Counted from the first letter of the stretch, positions 10,214 to 19,556 are shown. The stretch is 40,973 nucleotides of DNA from Gammaproteobacteria bacterium (GCA_029861845.1 JAOTYM010000029.1:1-40973), one strand, 5' to 3'. Notes: generated by a model from the letters alone, not told the origin. Translations and numbers: made by a program.

Positions 10214-13200
10214 ATGAACAATCACGACACACTTGATCGTCTATGTCGACTCTGCGGCATCGAGCCGGAATACACGGATATCTGGGGTAAGCTCCATCGC
10301 GCCCCCGAACAAATAAAGCATAAGTTGCTCACCGCGATGGGTGTAATGGTGAACGACGAGGCCTCGCTTCGCGCCGCGTTGGCAGACCGTGAAATCCGAG
10401 CTTGGCGTCGTCTACTTGCACCGGTGCAGGTCGTGTCCCAGGCTTCCTCACCAGTTACCATCCCTATCACGCTTCCGCAAGCGCGCGCGCGAGAACCGCT
10501 TCGCTGGTCGCTTTTATTGGAGAGCGGTGAACGCTTCGATGGAGAGGTGAGCCCCGCCTCACTTCCAAGAATAGAGGAAGCGCACATCGACGAAGTGCCC
10601 AGTGTACGAATCGCCTTTTTGCTACCGCATAACCCTGGTCTCGGCTACCACTGCTTCGAGATCACGAACGCCGACGGTGGTCCGATTGAGCATGGTACGC
10701 TGCGACTCATCGTCGCGCCGGAGCACTGTTATCGTCCGCCTGCCTTGACTGATGACGGACGTGTGTGGGGATTGGCTATCCAACTGTACGCGTTGCGATC
10801 CAAGCGCAACTGGGGAATCGGCGATTTAACAGATCTGCGGGCACTAACAGCGGCTTGCGCCGAATGGGGCGCTGACATCATCGGTGTGAATCCACTGCAT
10901 GCCTTGTTTCCACATAACCCAGCACACGCGAGTCCCTACAGCCCTTCAAGCCGGCTTTTCATGAACATCCTTTATATCGACATCGAGGCGATGCCCGAGT
11001 TCGCCGACTGTCCAACCGCCCAACACCTTGCTCGATCCACCGAACATCAAGCACGACTGCAAGCACTACGGAAAGCGCCGTTGGTGGATTATGTCGGCGT
11101 AGCCACGGCAAGACGAACGGTGTTGGAAGAGCTGTATAAACATTTCCGAAAAAAGCACTCGCTGCCCGACACGGCATACGCTAAGGCGTTTCAAAGTTTT
11201 CAGGCGAGCGCCAGCGATGCGTTAGTTCGTCACTGCGTTTTCGAAGCATTACAGGAACACTTTTTTCGCCAGGACCCCACGGTATGGGGTTGGCCGGTAT
11301 GGCCTGAGGCTTATCGCAATCCGGACTCCGAGGAAGTCTCTGCGTTTGCTAGCGCTAATAACGAGCGCATTGAATTTTTTCAGTACTTACAGTGGCACCT
11401 CGACCAGCAGCTCGCCGCTATCGAAGACCAGGTTCGGAATCTGGGCCTGGCTATCGGTTTGTATACAGACCTCGCAGTAAGCATCGACCGGGGTGGGGCT
11501 GAGGCTTGGGCCAATCAAAACCTTTATGCGACTGATGTAAGCATCGGTGCCCCGCCCGACGATTTTAATCTTAATGGCCAGGAATGGGGTTTACCACCCT
11601 TCATTCCAGAAGCGCTCATCGAGTCGGCGTATACATCTTTCATTGCTACGCTACGCGCTAACATGCGTCACGCCGGTGCACTGCGCATTGACCATGTCAT
11701 GGGCCTCATGCGTTTGTTCTGGATACCGGCAGGCACGCCGCCTGCCGAGGGTGCTTACGTGCGCTATCCGTTTGCGGACCTGCTCGGCATCGTGGCCCTC
11801 GAGAGTCATCGTAACCGCTGTCTCGTCATCGGCGAGGATCTCGGCACCGTTCCGGACGAGGTACGCATCGCACTTAAGGCTGCTGGCGTGCTGTCCTATC
11901 GTGTAGCCTACTTCGAGAAGGACAATGCTGGTGTGTTCAAACCACCGGCTGCTTATCCTCGCCAGGCCGTCGTCGCCATCAGCACCCACGACCTGCCTAC
12001 CTTGGCCGGATTTTGGGCAGAGCGTGACCTCGAGGAACGCGCCGAACACAACCTGTTTCCTTCGGATGAGGCGCGACAGCAACTGACATGCACCCGCATG
12101 CAGGACCGACACCGTATGTTGTTTGCGCTGGATAAGGAACAACTCTTGCCTGATAGTTTGTCATACGATTCATCCTCTCTGCCGCCAATGTCTTCGGCGC
12201 TGGCGCAGACGCTGCACGTCTATATGGCCCGCAGTCCCGCCCAACTAATGATGGTTCAGTTAGAAGACGTGCTGGGCCAACGCGAACAGGCAAATCTTCC
12301 TGGCACCACCGATCAACGACCCAACTGGCGCTATAAACTCACTCTCGATCTGGAAGACTTGGTGCGCGACGACCGGATGATCAATATAGCGTCGGCACTG
12401 TCCCGCGAGCGGGGTACTACTCTTAAGAAGGCCCGCGCGCAACCGCTATCAACCCTAATTCCTCGAGCCACGTACCGCTTACAGCTTAATCGAGATTTCA
12501 CGTTTGCCGCTCTAACAGAATTGGTCCCTTATCTGCGCGATCTCGGCATCAGCCATTGTTACTGCTCATCCTATCTCAAGGCACGTGCCGACAGTCATCA
12601 CGGCTACGATATTGTCGACCATAACGCGTTAAACCCGGAAATCGGTAGCGTCGAAGACTACGAACGTTTCGTAAAAACATTGCGGCAAAACGGATTGCAC
12701 CAGATCCTCGACGTCGTCCCCAATCATATGGGAGTCGGTGGCGATGACAACGACTGGTGGTTGGATGTCCTAGAAAACGGTCCGTCTTCAACTTATGCGT
12801 GTTTCTTCGACATCGATTGGTATCCAACCAAAGACGAAATGCGCGGCAAGGTGCTGTTACCCGTACTGGGAGAGCACTACGGTCAGGTACTGGAAAACGG
12901 CGGACTCAAGCTTGGTTTCGAGGCCGAATTCGGTGCGTTCAGCGTTCGCTACTACGACCATCGCTTCCCTATCGACCCCAAGACTTACCCGTATGTACTG
13001 GCCCACGATGTTCCCAGACTGGAACAGTCCCTGGGTCGCGCCCACCCGCACCTAAAGGCGCTCCAGACCTTGATCAATGACTTTGACAGCCTGCCTGGGC
13101 GGAACGAAGTCGATTCGGTCCGACTGGAGGTGCGCCGTCGCGACAAAGACAATCACAAGGCACGCTTGGCTGCTCTGTGTGTTCGCTGTGTAGCAATTCG

Positions 13201-15373
13201 TGAGTTTATAGAGGCGAACGTCAATACCCTGAACGGCGTAGCGGGCAATCCAGCAAGTTTTGACCTGCTGCACGCGCTGCTCGACGTACAGGCTTATCGA
13301 CCGGCTTATTGGCGAGTTGCTGCCGACGAGATTAATTACCGTCGTTTCTTCGATATCAATGAGCTCGCCGGATTGCGGATGGAGAATCTTCTGGTGTTCG
13401 ATGCTACACACGCGTTTATCCGTGATCTCGTTAAACAGGGAACAGTGACCGGACTGCGCATCGATCACCCCGACGGCTTTTACGACCCAGCGCAATACTT
13501 TGCACGTTTACAAGACAGTATAATGATCGAACAGCAGAATCTATCTTCGTCCAGCCACGGTACCGACGCTAACATACCGCCTCGACGGCCGTATGTGTTG
13601 GCCGAAAAAATCCTCGCAAGCCACGAACACCTGCCGCTGGAATGGCCGATTGACGGCACAACCGGTTACGAATTCGCGAATCTAGTAAACGGTTTGCTAG
13701 TACACGCGCCGTCGCAGCGGGAGATGGATCGCATTTATCGTCGATTCGTCGGCCGTATTATCGACTTTGATGAGCTTCTTTATGAGCGTAAGAAACTTAT
13801 CGTAAGAACCACGCTCGCGAGTGAGCTTAACGTGCTCGCGAACCAACTTAATCGCGTGTCCGAGTCAGACCGGTGCACGCGTGACTTCACGCTGACGGCG
13901 CTACGCAATGCATTGATGGAGGTGGTAGTCTGTTTTCCGGTATACCGGACTTATGTCACAGCCGACCGAGTAAGCGCAGAAGACTGTCGTTATGTGGACT
14001 GGGCCATCGCGCAGGCAAAGAAACATAGCCTTGCCGTCGATTTAAGTATCTTTGACTTCATTCGGGACATCTTGCTACTAAATGGGCTCGAACAACGCCC
14101 GTTGGGCTACCGCCAGCCGGTGGTCGAATTCGCCATGCGGTTCCAGCAATACACGGCCCCGGTTATGGCCAAGGGACTGGAGGACACCAGCTTCTACATC
14201 TACAACCGATTAGTGTCGCTTAACGAGGTCGGCGGGGACCCGCGCCGCTTCGGCATCTCCGTAGCCGCCTTCCACCGCGCCAACCAAGAGCATACGCAAC
14301 GTTGGCCGCACACAATGCTTTGCACCTCTACCCACGATACAAAACGCAGCGAGGACGTACGTGCGCGTATCAATGTGCTTTCTGAGATCCCCGATGAGTG
14401 GCGACAGCATGTAGGTCGCTGGCGTCGGGTGAACCGAAGGCGGAGGCGCAAGCTCAATGGCGAATGGGCACCCAGTGCCAACGACGAGTATTTACTGTAC
14501 CAGACGCTGGTCGGCGCCTGGCCATCGCACGAAATGGACGAGGCACACCTGACCGCATTTCGCGAACGCATCGAAGCCTACATGCTCAAGGCAGTAAAAG
14601 AGGCTAAGATCCACACGAGTTGGATCAATCCGAACACGGATTACGAAGATGCGGTCATACATTTCGTGCACGTGCTACTGTCGTCAACAGAAAAAAATCC
14701 ATTCCTTGTCGATTTTATCCCGTTCGTAAGACGCGTCTCATGGCTAGGAATGTTTAATAGTCTGAGCCAGGTGTTGCTCAAGCTCACCTCGCCTGGCGTG
14801 CCCGACATCTACCAAGGTAACGAGGTTTGGGACTTCAGTCTCGTCGATCCGGACAATCGCCGGCCGGTCGACTACGCGCGTAGACAGGCATTGCTGCGAG
14901 AGTTGGAAACATTGGTCGACGCGCCAGACCTAGGTCTGGCGCCGCGGGTACGCGGTCTACTCGCGTCGATGGAGGATGGCCGTGTCAAGCTATATCTGAC
15001 ATGGCGTGCGTTATCGCTGCGCAAACAGAATCAGGACGTCTTCGAGATGGGTGAATATCGGCCCCTAGCCATCCATGGCCCCCGAGCCGATCATCTCTGT
15101 GCGTTCGCGCGTCTGCACAGGCGATCGGTTGTCATCACTGTTGTGTCAAGGTGGTTCGCAAAACTGACCCCGCCTGATGAATTGCCTTTGGGTGAGACCG
15201 TCTGGTCAGACACGTGGGTGGAGGCGCCATTCAATGACACGGATGCAGCCTACACCAACGTGCTCACACAGGAAGCGGTCAAAACGAAAGAACACGATGG
15301 CGATGCCTGCCTGGCGGTGCCTGAGCTCCTGGCCAATTTCCCAGTCGCCCTCCTCGAGCGGGCCGGGCGATGA
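10214..15373 (+). CDS. treY: MalQ-TreY fusion: 4-alpha-glucanotransferase / malto-oligosyltrehalose synthase
   Basis: This is a single 1719-residue chain. Residues about 1-735 are a MalQ amylomaltase (GH77) with an N-terminal extension, the nucleophile D493 in LRIDHVMGLMRLFWIP and the acid E541 in VIGEDLGTVPDEVR. After a linker, residues about 750-1719 are TreY (GH13_26), starting at ATYRLQLNRDFTF with the nucleophile D1084 in GLRIDHPDGFYDP and the acid E1131 in YVLAEKIL. MalQ redistributes short malto-oligosaccharides; TreY turns the reducing end of long ones into a trehalosyl unit, which TreZ cuts off. Fusion would feed lengthened chains directly to TreY. Both catalytic sets are present, so neither half looks decayed. 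This architecture is known in some proteobacteria. It ends the operon at TGA, facing tspO convergently. Confidence 0.95.
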   Translation: MNNHDTLDRLCRLCGIEPEYTDIWGKLHRAPEQIKHKLLTAMGVMVNDEASLRAALADREIRAWRRLLAPVQVVSQASSPVTIPITLPQARAREPLRWSLLLESGERFDGEVSPASLPRIEEAHIDEVPSVRIAFLLPHNPGLGYHCFEITNADGGPIEHGTLRLIVAPEHCYRPPALTDDGRVWGLAIQLYALRSKRNWGIGDLTDLRALTAACAEWGADIIGVNPLHALFPHNPAHASPYSPSSRLFMNILYIDIEAMPEFADCPTAQHLARSTEHQARLQALRKAPLVDYVGVATARRTVLEELYKHFRKKHSLPDTAYAKAFQSFQASASDALVRHCVFEALQEHFFRQDPTVWGWPVWPEAYRNPDSEEVSAFASANNERIEFFQYLQWHLDQQLAAIEDQVRNLGLAIGLYTDLAVSIDRGGAEAWANQNLYATDVSIGAPPDDFNLNGQEWGLPPFIPEALIESAYTSFIATLRANMRHAGALRIDHVMGLMRLFWIPAGTPPAEGAYVRYPFADLLGIVALESHRNRCLVIGEDLGTVPDEVRIALKAAGVLSYRVAYFEKDNAGVFKPPAAYPRQAVVAISTHDLPTLAGFWAERDLEERAEHNLFPSDEARQQLTCTRMQDRHRMLFALDKEQLLPDSLSYDSSSLPPMSSALAQTLHVYMARSPAQLMMVQLEDVLGQREQANLPGTTDQRPNWRYKLTLDLEDLVRDDRMINIASALSRERGTTLKKARAQPLSTLIPRATYRLQLNRDFTFAALTELVPYLRDLGISHCYCSSYLKARADSHHGYDIVDHNALNPEIGSVEDYERFVKTLRQNGLHQILDVVPNHMGVGGDDNDWWLDVLENGPSSTYACFFDIDWYPTKDEMRGKVLLPVLGEHYGQVLENGGLKLGFEAEFGAFSVRYYDHRFPIDPKTYPYVLAHDVPRLEQSLGRAHPHLKALQTLINDFDSLPGRNEVDSVRLEVRRRDKDNHKARLAALCVRCVAIREFIEANVNTLNGVAGNPASFDLLHALLDVQAYRPAYWRVAADEINYRRFFDINELAGLRMENLLVFDATHAFIRDLVKQGTVTGLRIDHPDGFYDPAQYFARLQDSIMIEQQNLSSSSHGTDANIPPRRPYVLAEKILASHEHLPLEWPIDGTTGYEFANLVNGLLVHAPSQREMDRIYRRFVGRIIDFDELLYERKKLIVRTTLASELNVLANQLNRVSESDRCTRDFTLTALRNALMEVVVCFPVYRTYVTADRVSAEDCRYVDWAIAQAKKHSLAVDLSIFDFIRDILLLNGLEQRPLGYRQPVVEFAMRFQQYTAPVMAKGLEDTSFYIYNRLVSLNEVGGDPRRFGISVAAFHRANQEHTQRWPHTMLCTSTHDTKRSEDVRARINVLSEIPDEWRQHVGRWRRVNRRRRRKLNGEWAPSANDEYLLYQTLVGAWPSHEMDEAHLTAFRERIEAYMLKAVKEAKIHTSWINPNTDYEDAVIHFVHVLLSSTEKNPFLVDFIPFVRRVSWLGMFNSLSQVLLKLTSPGVPDIYQGNEVWDFSLVDPDNRRPVDYARRQALLRELETLVDAPDLGLAPRVRGLLASMEDGRVKLYLTWRALSLRKQNQDVFEMGEYRPLAIHGPRADHLCAFARLHRRSVVITVVSRWFAKLTPPDELPLGETVWSDTWVEAPFNDTDAAYTNVLTQEAVKTKEHDGDACLAVPELLANFPVALLERAGR

Positions 15374-15453
15374 TCACAAACGCGGTCGACGATCAACGCG
15401 ACTGGAACCTGTCACCACGGACAGTTGGAACAAGATTCGGTCGGAAACAAAAA

Positions 15454-15930
15454 CTAGGGATTCAATCGCCAGATCTCGAAATTCAGATACCCAGCGAAGG
15501 AGACCCAAGCGATGTAGGGCAGAAACAATACCCCGGCAACCGTATTAACCTTCCAGAAAGCAACCGCCGTCGCCACGATAGCGCACCACACGAGGATGAT
15601 ATCAATGAAGGCGAGGCCAGGCTCATGCAGTCCAAAGAACAACCACGACCATATCGCGTTGAGAAACAACTGAAGGCCGAATAGCGACAACGGAAGGATT
15701 CGGCTCGCGGTTGCGCTTCGCCACACTAGCCACGCCGCGACCGCCATCGCAAGATAGAGCGCCGCCCACACTGGCGCGAATATCCAATTCGGAGGTGTCA
15801 GCGGCGACTTGTATAACTGTTGGTACCACTCGCCCGGCTGAAACTGAGCGCCAACGGCTGATACGCCAAAGCAGATCACTACAAACAGCACGAGCATAAG
15901 CATCGACTGCCATCTTGGTTGATTTGCCAT
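15454..15930 (-). CDS. tspO: TspO/MBR family membrane protein
   Basis: This 158-residue protein has five predicted membrane helices and the TspO/peripheral-benzodiazepine-receptor signatures: SPLTPPNWIFAPVWAALY after helix 1, a tryptophan-rich WSWLFFGLHEPG loop, and the C-terminal YIAWVSFAGYLNFEIWRLN. Bacterial TspO proteins bind tetrapyrroles and affect porphyrin efflux or stress signalling; the role here is not shown by the sequence. ATG 15930 shares one base with the stop of the upstream DUF1722 fusion gene (TGATG), so translation is probably coupled. TspO is often found near photolyase or carotenoid genes, so sitting next to a possible UV-repair gene suggests a light-stress unit; this is inference. 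Confidence 0.93.
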   Translation of the reverse strand: MANQPRWQSMLMLVLFVVICFGVSAVGAQFQPGEWYQQLYKSPLTPPNWIFAPVWAALYLAMAVAAWLVWRSATASRILPLSLFGLQLFLNAIWSWLFFGLHEPGLAFIDIILVWCAIVATAVAFWKVNTVAGVLFLPYIAWVSFAGYLNFEIWRLNP

Positions 15931-16640
15931 CAGTGTTCTGCCTCAGCCAGCCAGACGCTAAGCTCGCCTAAAGCGGTCGAGTGTATCAGATAGTTACATC
16001 CACAAATCAACGATGTTCGCTGCATAGTAGACAGAATGTTCTTCGGCTTCATGTCATTGACATAACCACTCGCGTCCTCAACATGCCGTGATACGTGACC
16101 CCACATATGTTGCAAGGCATTGGCAAGGCGACCAGATGATGGCGGGCAACGAAGGATCTCCACAAGTTCCAAGGCAACATCATCAAACATCTCTAGCTTC
16201 TTCGCAGCGGCGAGACTTTGACCTAGTGCCTTGCATCTTTCCGGGTCGCGCGCCAGGACAGAATATTTATGCTGGGCCCAGAGCTCTTGGGTACTTACCG
16301 GTAGTGGGATTCTACCCGGCCGTTTGTTTCGATATTTCTTTGCCAGCAACGCAAATTGTGCCGCTGGCGGATCTATATAGCGTGATGGCCAACGGTCGAC
16401 TTCCCCCACAATAGTGACTGGAGACTGTTCCCTAAATCCACGCAGTGACATTTCTGCCTGCAACATCGCATGACGTTGCGCCAAGGCCCCGTTACAGCCC
16501 TTCCAACGCAGGGTTTCGGGGTGTTTAGCGTAACCTTTTTTGTCATTTACAAGGATAGAGACGATCCCATGCAACTCGCGGTGTTCGCCTAACAGGCTCT
16601 TATCGTTCAGGTAGCCTGGGTTGATGTCCCAAATTCGCAT
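15930..16640 (-). CDS. Pyrimidine-dimer-glycosylase-like domain fused to DUF1722
   Basis: This 236-residue protein appears to have two domains. Residues 1-75 resemble the T4 endonuclease V/pyrimidine dimer glycosylase family: GEHRELHG (residues 18-25) aligns with the T4 AEYREL segment, placing R21 and E22 over the catalytic-site Arg and Glu, and the C-terminal LRGF ends the domain as in T4. The T4 catalytic Thr2 has no counterpart: the protein starts MRIWDIN. Residues about 118-230 match DUF1722 (YbgA-like), with WAQHKYSVLARDP and GRLANALQHMWGHVSRHV. DUF1722 is otherwise found with DUF523 (TudS-like) and near photolyase. The start is 16 bases after the agmatinase-like gene, and the stop overlaps tspO. 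A role in UV-damage repair is inferred; activity is unknown. Confidence 0.75.
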   Translation of the reverse strand: MRIWDINPGYLNDKSLLGEHRELHGIVSILVNDKKGYAKHPETLRWKGCNGALAQRHAMLQAEMSLRGFREQSPVTIVGEVDRWPSRYIDPPAAQFALLAKKYRNKRPGRIPLPVSTQELWAQHKYSVLARDPERCKALGQSLAAAKKLEMFDDVALELVEILRCPPSSGRLANALQHMWGHVSRHVEDASGYVNDMKPKNILSTMQRTSLICGCNYLIHSTALGELSVWLAEAEH

Positions 16641-16656
16641 CTATGAGTTGGCGCGG

Positions 16657-17631
16657 TTACTTTCGAGGTGGCGCTTCTTTTCGGCAGGCAAACATATTGA
16701 TCAGCTCGTACACCAAGGTGGCCGCGGCGAGTGAGGTGATCTCTGCGTGGTCATAGGCGGGGGCCACCTCGACGACATCGGCGGAAACGATACTGAGGCC
16801 CGAAAGTCCACGCAACACATTGACCAGCTCACGGGTCGTCATGCCGGCAATCTCGGGGGTGCCGGTGCCGGGGGCATGGGCCGGATCGAGCACGTCGATA
16901 TCTATCGACAAGTACAATGGGTTATCGCCGACACGGTCACGGATGCGTTTGACGACCCCCTGTATGCCTTCGGTTTCAAAGTCATCGCAATGAACCACTT
17001 TAAAACCTAACTCCTCGTCTTGCTTAAGATCATCGGTGCTGTACAGCGGACCCCGGATGCCCACGTGCATGGAGGCATGATCTAGGAATAGTTTCTCTTC
17101 GGCCGCACGGCGAAACGGCGTACCGTGCGTGTAGGGTGCACCAAAATACGTGTCCCAGGTATCAAGATGGGCGTCGAAGTGCACTAGCGCTACCGGGCCC
17201 ACATGGTGATTAACCGCCCGCAGCAGCGGTAGTGCGATCGTATGATCGCCGCCCAAACTAACGACACTGCCCGCCTTTCCCAGCAGCTCGGTGGCCGAGG
17301 TCTGGATCTGCTCTACCGCTTCATTGATGTTGAACGGATTGCAGGCGACATCCCCGGCATCTGCAACCTGTTGCTTCACAAAGGGCTCGGCGTCATAGGC
17401 GGGGTGGTATTGCGTCCTCAGGTGACGAGACGCTTGTCGAATCGCCTGGGGCCCAAAACGTGCCCCCGGTCGATAGCTTGTACCGGCATCGAAAGGTATG
17501 CCAAGGATCGCCACATCACAGTGCGATACGTCACGCAGCTCGGGAAGTCGCGCGAAGGTTGAAGGCCCGGCATAACGTGGTACGACCTTACCGCTTACAG
17601 GTTGGATCGGTTTTTCATTATCGCTTGGCAT
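16657..17631 (-). CDS. speB: Agmatinase/ureohydrolase family enzyme
   Basis: This is a manganese ureohydrolase that splits a guanidino compound into urea and an amine. Metal ligands are all visible: H130 in SLGGDHTIALP, the D153/H155/D157 set in VHFDAHLDTWD, and D244/D246 in SIDIDVLDPAHAPGTGTPE. The frame opens at 17673, but the methionine at 17631 (MPSDNEKPIQPV) starts nearer the conserved domain and gives 324 residues, normal for the family. Agmatine is the commonest substrate, but guanidinobutyrate, guanidinopropionate and guanidine hydrolases share these motifs, so speB is only the best guess. It heads a probable operon with the DUF1722 fusion and tspO (gaps of 16 and -1 bases). No other polyamine gene is nearby. 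Confidence 0.88.
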   Translation of the reverse strand: MPSDNEKPIQPVSGKVVPRYAGPSTFARLPELRDVSHCDVAILGIPFDAGTSYRPGARFGPQAIRQASRHLRTQYHPAYDAEPFVKQQVADAGDVACNPFNINEAVEQIQTSATELLGKAGSVVSLGGDHTIALPLLRAVNHHVGPVALVHFDAHLDTWDTYFGAPYTHGTPFRRAAEEKLFLDHASMHVGIRGPLYSTDDLKQDEELGFKVVHCDDFETEGIQGVVKRIRDRVGDNPLYLSIDIDVLDPAHAPGTGTPEIAGMTTRELVNVLRGLSGLSIVSADVVEVAPAYDHAEITSLAAATLVYELINMFACRKEAPPRK

Positions 17632-17747
17632 GTTTTCAAGAGAGCGCGGTTCAGGCGCACGATGTAAGAACACATCATGCTACCCCAAAGCTCAATCATT
17701 TGCATGCCTGGCAATCCTCAGAACCACCAGTACTCCGGTTGCATAAT

Positions 17748-18119
17748 CTAAAACAGTTTCTTTCTAACCTCGCAGGTGCCTTTGTGGGTTAGGTCACGCC
17801 CATTTATGATAACCATTGCACCGGACTCCCGTGATATCTTTATCTTGGTATTTATCCTCTCCGCGTCCCAGGTTAGGGGCTGTCCTTGCTCGTCGGTAGA
17901 GTCCTCCAGACCAAAAGCAATGGCGTATTCACTCCAGGCATATACACCGTAGTTAATGCCGTGGTTGTCTTTCACGGATTCTTTCGCCGTATCGAGGGTG
18001 AAAACCAACTGAACGTCGACGTCGTCGGAGAGCTGCGTTCCAACGCATTCCAGCACAACGACATCGGCTGCATAGAGCATACTCGGCAACATCGATATCA
18101 GTAGGGCTAACTTTTTCAT
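17748..18119 (-). CDS. Small exported protein of unknown function
   Basis: The best start is ATG 18119, giving 123 residues beginning MKKLALLISMLPSMLYAADV, a clear Sec signal peptide with cleavage likely after YAA. The frame extends 13 codons upstream, but that part lacks signal-peptide character. The mature part is rich in beta-strand-like segments and has two cysteines (VLECVGTQ near its start and GTCEV near its end) that could form a disulfide in the periplasm. No family was recognised. It lies downstream of another small exported protein gene (18222-18641) in the same direction, 102 bases away. Confidence 0.7.
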   Translation of the reverse strand: MKKLALLISMLPSMLYAADVVVLECVGTQLSDDVDVQLVFTLDTAKESVKDNHGINYGVYAWSEYAIAFGLEDSTDEQGQPLTWDAERINTKIKISRESGAMVIINGRDLTHKGTCEVRKKLF

Positions 18120-18221
18120 ACGAATACCTAGAAGAGTGACATGAAACTGATAGGGCACCGCGCGCCCACCTCAACTAAGCTTAGCCCATATGAAAACTTT
18201 GAGCAGACCTATATAGATCAA

Positions 18222-18641
18222 TCAGTTTGGAGATATTCTAGAGATGACTTCTACGACCCGCAGTAACAGTTCGCCATATGACGATCGCGAAGATATAACA
18301 TCTATACGCCACGCCTGCTGGTCACGGACCGCCGCGCCCGTGACCAAGATCTCGGGGGAATCACGCGCAGTCTTGTAGCAAATCAGTGAGTACAGCGTAC
18401 TGCCTACCGTACCCAATCTGTGTGCAGCAAGTGTAACCAGCTCTGGATGCAGTGACGGCAAGGAATCGGTCGCCTGATCATAGTAGATATGGGGCATCCA
18501 CCTGTTAAATTCTACCGATTCGATCTTCAGCTCACCGCCGCCCTGCAGTTGGACTGTCTGCACATGGGAGTCCGCAACACCTGGATTGCTAACAACCAGC
18601 AGCATCACGGCGAGCAACACAGGTCTCATACCCATTACCAA
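18222..18641 (-). CDS. Small exported protein of unknown function
   Basis: This 139-residue protein has the N-terminus MVMGMRPVLLAVMLLVVSNPGVADS, a Sec signal peptide with cleavage likely after GVA. ATG at residue 5 (MRPVLL) is an equally good start. The mature part is mixed alpha/beta with no motif recognised and a single cysteine (LICYKTARD). The start lies only 12 bases after the ppk2 stop, so it may be cotranscribed with the polyphosphate kinase gene. Periplasmic location is the only safe inference. Confidence 0.7.
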   Translation of the reverse strand: MVMGMRPVLLAVMLLVVSNPGVADSHVQTVQLQGGGELKIESVEFNRWMPHIYYDQATDSLPSLHPELVTLAAHRLGTVGSTLYSLICYKTARDSPEILVTGAAVRDQQAWRIDVISSRSSYGELLLRVVEVISRISPN

Positions 18642-18653
18642 CCAAGCGCAAGC

Positions 18654-19556
18654 TTAAGTTTCGCGTTCGAGACGCTGGCGCGCATTCTGAAGCGCTTCAC
18701 GCTGCTCAGCATTAAGCGTTGGGTATTTAAGTCCCATGGATGTAAGCGTCCTTTCAAGGATTTGCGCGACGGTGAGACGCATGAACGGCTTGCTGTCAGC
18801 GGGGATCGCGTACCACGGCGCCCAGGAGGTAGAGGTTGCATTCAGGCACTCCTCGAATGCCTGCATATAGGCGTCCCAGTGTTGGCGTTCGTCAACATCT
18901 GATTCCGAGAATTTCCAGTTCTTCTTTTGCTTATGTATACGATCGATAAAACGACGCCGCTGTTCGTCTTTAGAAACATTAAGCCAAAACTTGAGAATCA
19001 CTGTGCCGTTGCGCGCGAGATGCCTCTCATGTTCGCGTATCGATTCGAAACGGTGTTTCCATATATTTTTGTGGTCATGAGGCTGAGGTAAACGTTGCCC
19101 GTCGAGAAATTGGGGGTGTACACGGACAACCAGTACTTCTTCGTAGTAACTTCGATTAAAGATGCCGATACGGCCGCGTTCGGGTAGTCGGCGGGTCGTG
19201 CGCCAAAGAAAGTCGTGGTCAAGTTCTTCCGCTGAGGGGGCCTTAAAGGAAAATACCTGAAACCCCGCCGGATTGAGGCCGCTGGTCACGGCACGGATGG
19301 TCGAATCTTTACCAGCGGCATCAATCGCCTGAAAAATACACAAAATCGCGTGATGATCCTGCGCGTAAAGCACACGTTGATGTTCGTCGAGACGATCGAT
19401 AACACGTTTTAGTTGCTTTTTGCATTCTCCATTATCGTCTGCTTTACGCGGTGGTCGCGTGGGTGCTTTCTTCACGCGAAATGTGCCGTCAAAAGGCACA
19501 CGGAAATGGCTCTCGGATGGTTCAAGGAATTCGATGCCCGGTCGAGATTTCGTCAT
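18654..19556 (-). CDS. ppk2: PPK2-family polyphosphate:nucleotide phosphotransferase
   Basis: This enzyme uses inorganic polyphosphate to phosphorylate AMP or ADP (or the reverse). Visible motifs are the Walker A variant in IDAAGKDSTIRAVTSG, followed by NPAGFQVFSFKAPSAEEL and HDFLWR, and the Walker B-like GRIGIFNRSYYEEVLVVRVHP with the lid arginines after it. The frame is open from 19595, but ATG 19556 (MTKSRPGIEF) gives 300 residues, normal for single-domain PPK2. The sequence most resembles the AMP/ADP-active polyphosphate:nucleotide group, although the class cannot be fixed by eye. The upstream GIY-YIG stop is about 54 bases away. Two small exported protein genes follow closely. Confidence 0.92.
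   Translation of the reverse strand: MTKSRPGIEFLEPSESHFRVPFDGTFRVKKAPTRPPRKADDNGECKKQLKRVIDRLDEHQRVLYAQDHHAILCIFQAIDAAGKDSTIRAVTSGLNPAGFQVFSFKAPSAEELDHDFLWRTTRRLPERGRIGIFNRSYYEEVLVVRVHPQFLDGQRLPQPHDHKNIWKHRFESIREHERHLARNGTVILKFWLNVSKDEQRRRFIDRIHKQKKNWKFSESDVDERQHWDAYMQAFEECLNATSTSWAPWYAIPADSKPFMRLTVAQILERTLTSMGLKYPTLNAEQREALQNARQRLERET

Noticed and set aside
15374-15453. Intrinsic terminator between malQ-treY and tspO
   Set aside because: Only a weak CTGTC/GACAG stem without a T-run was seen, so no terminator was called.
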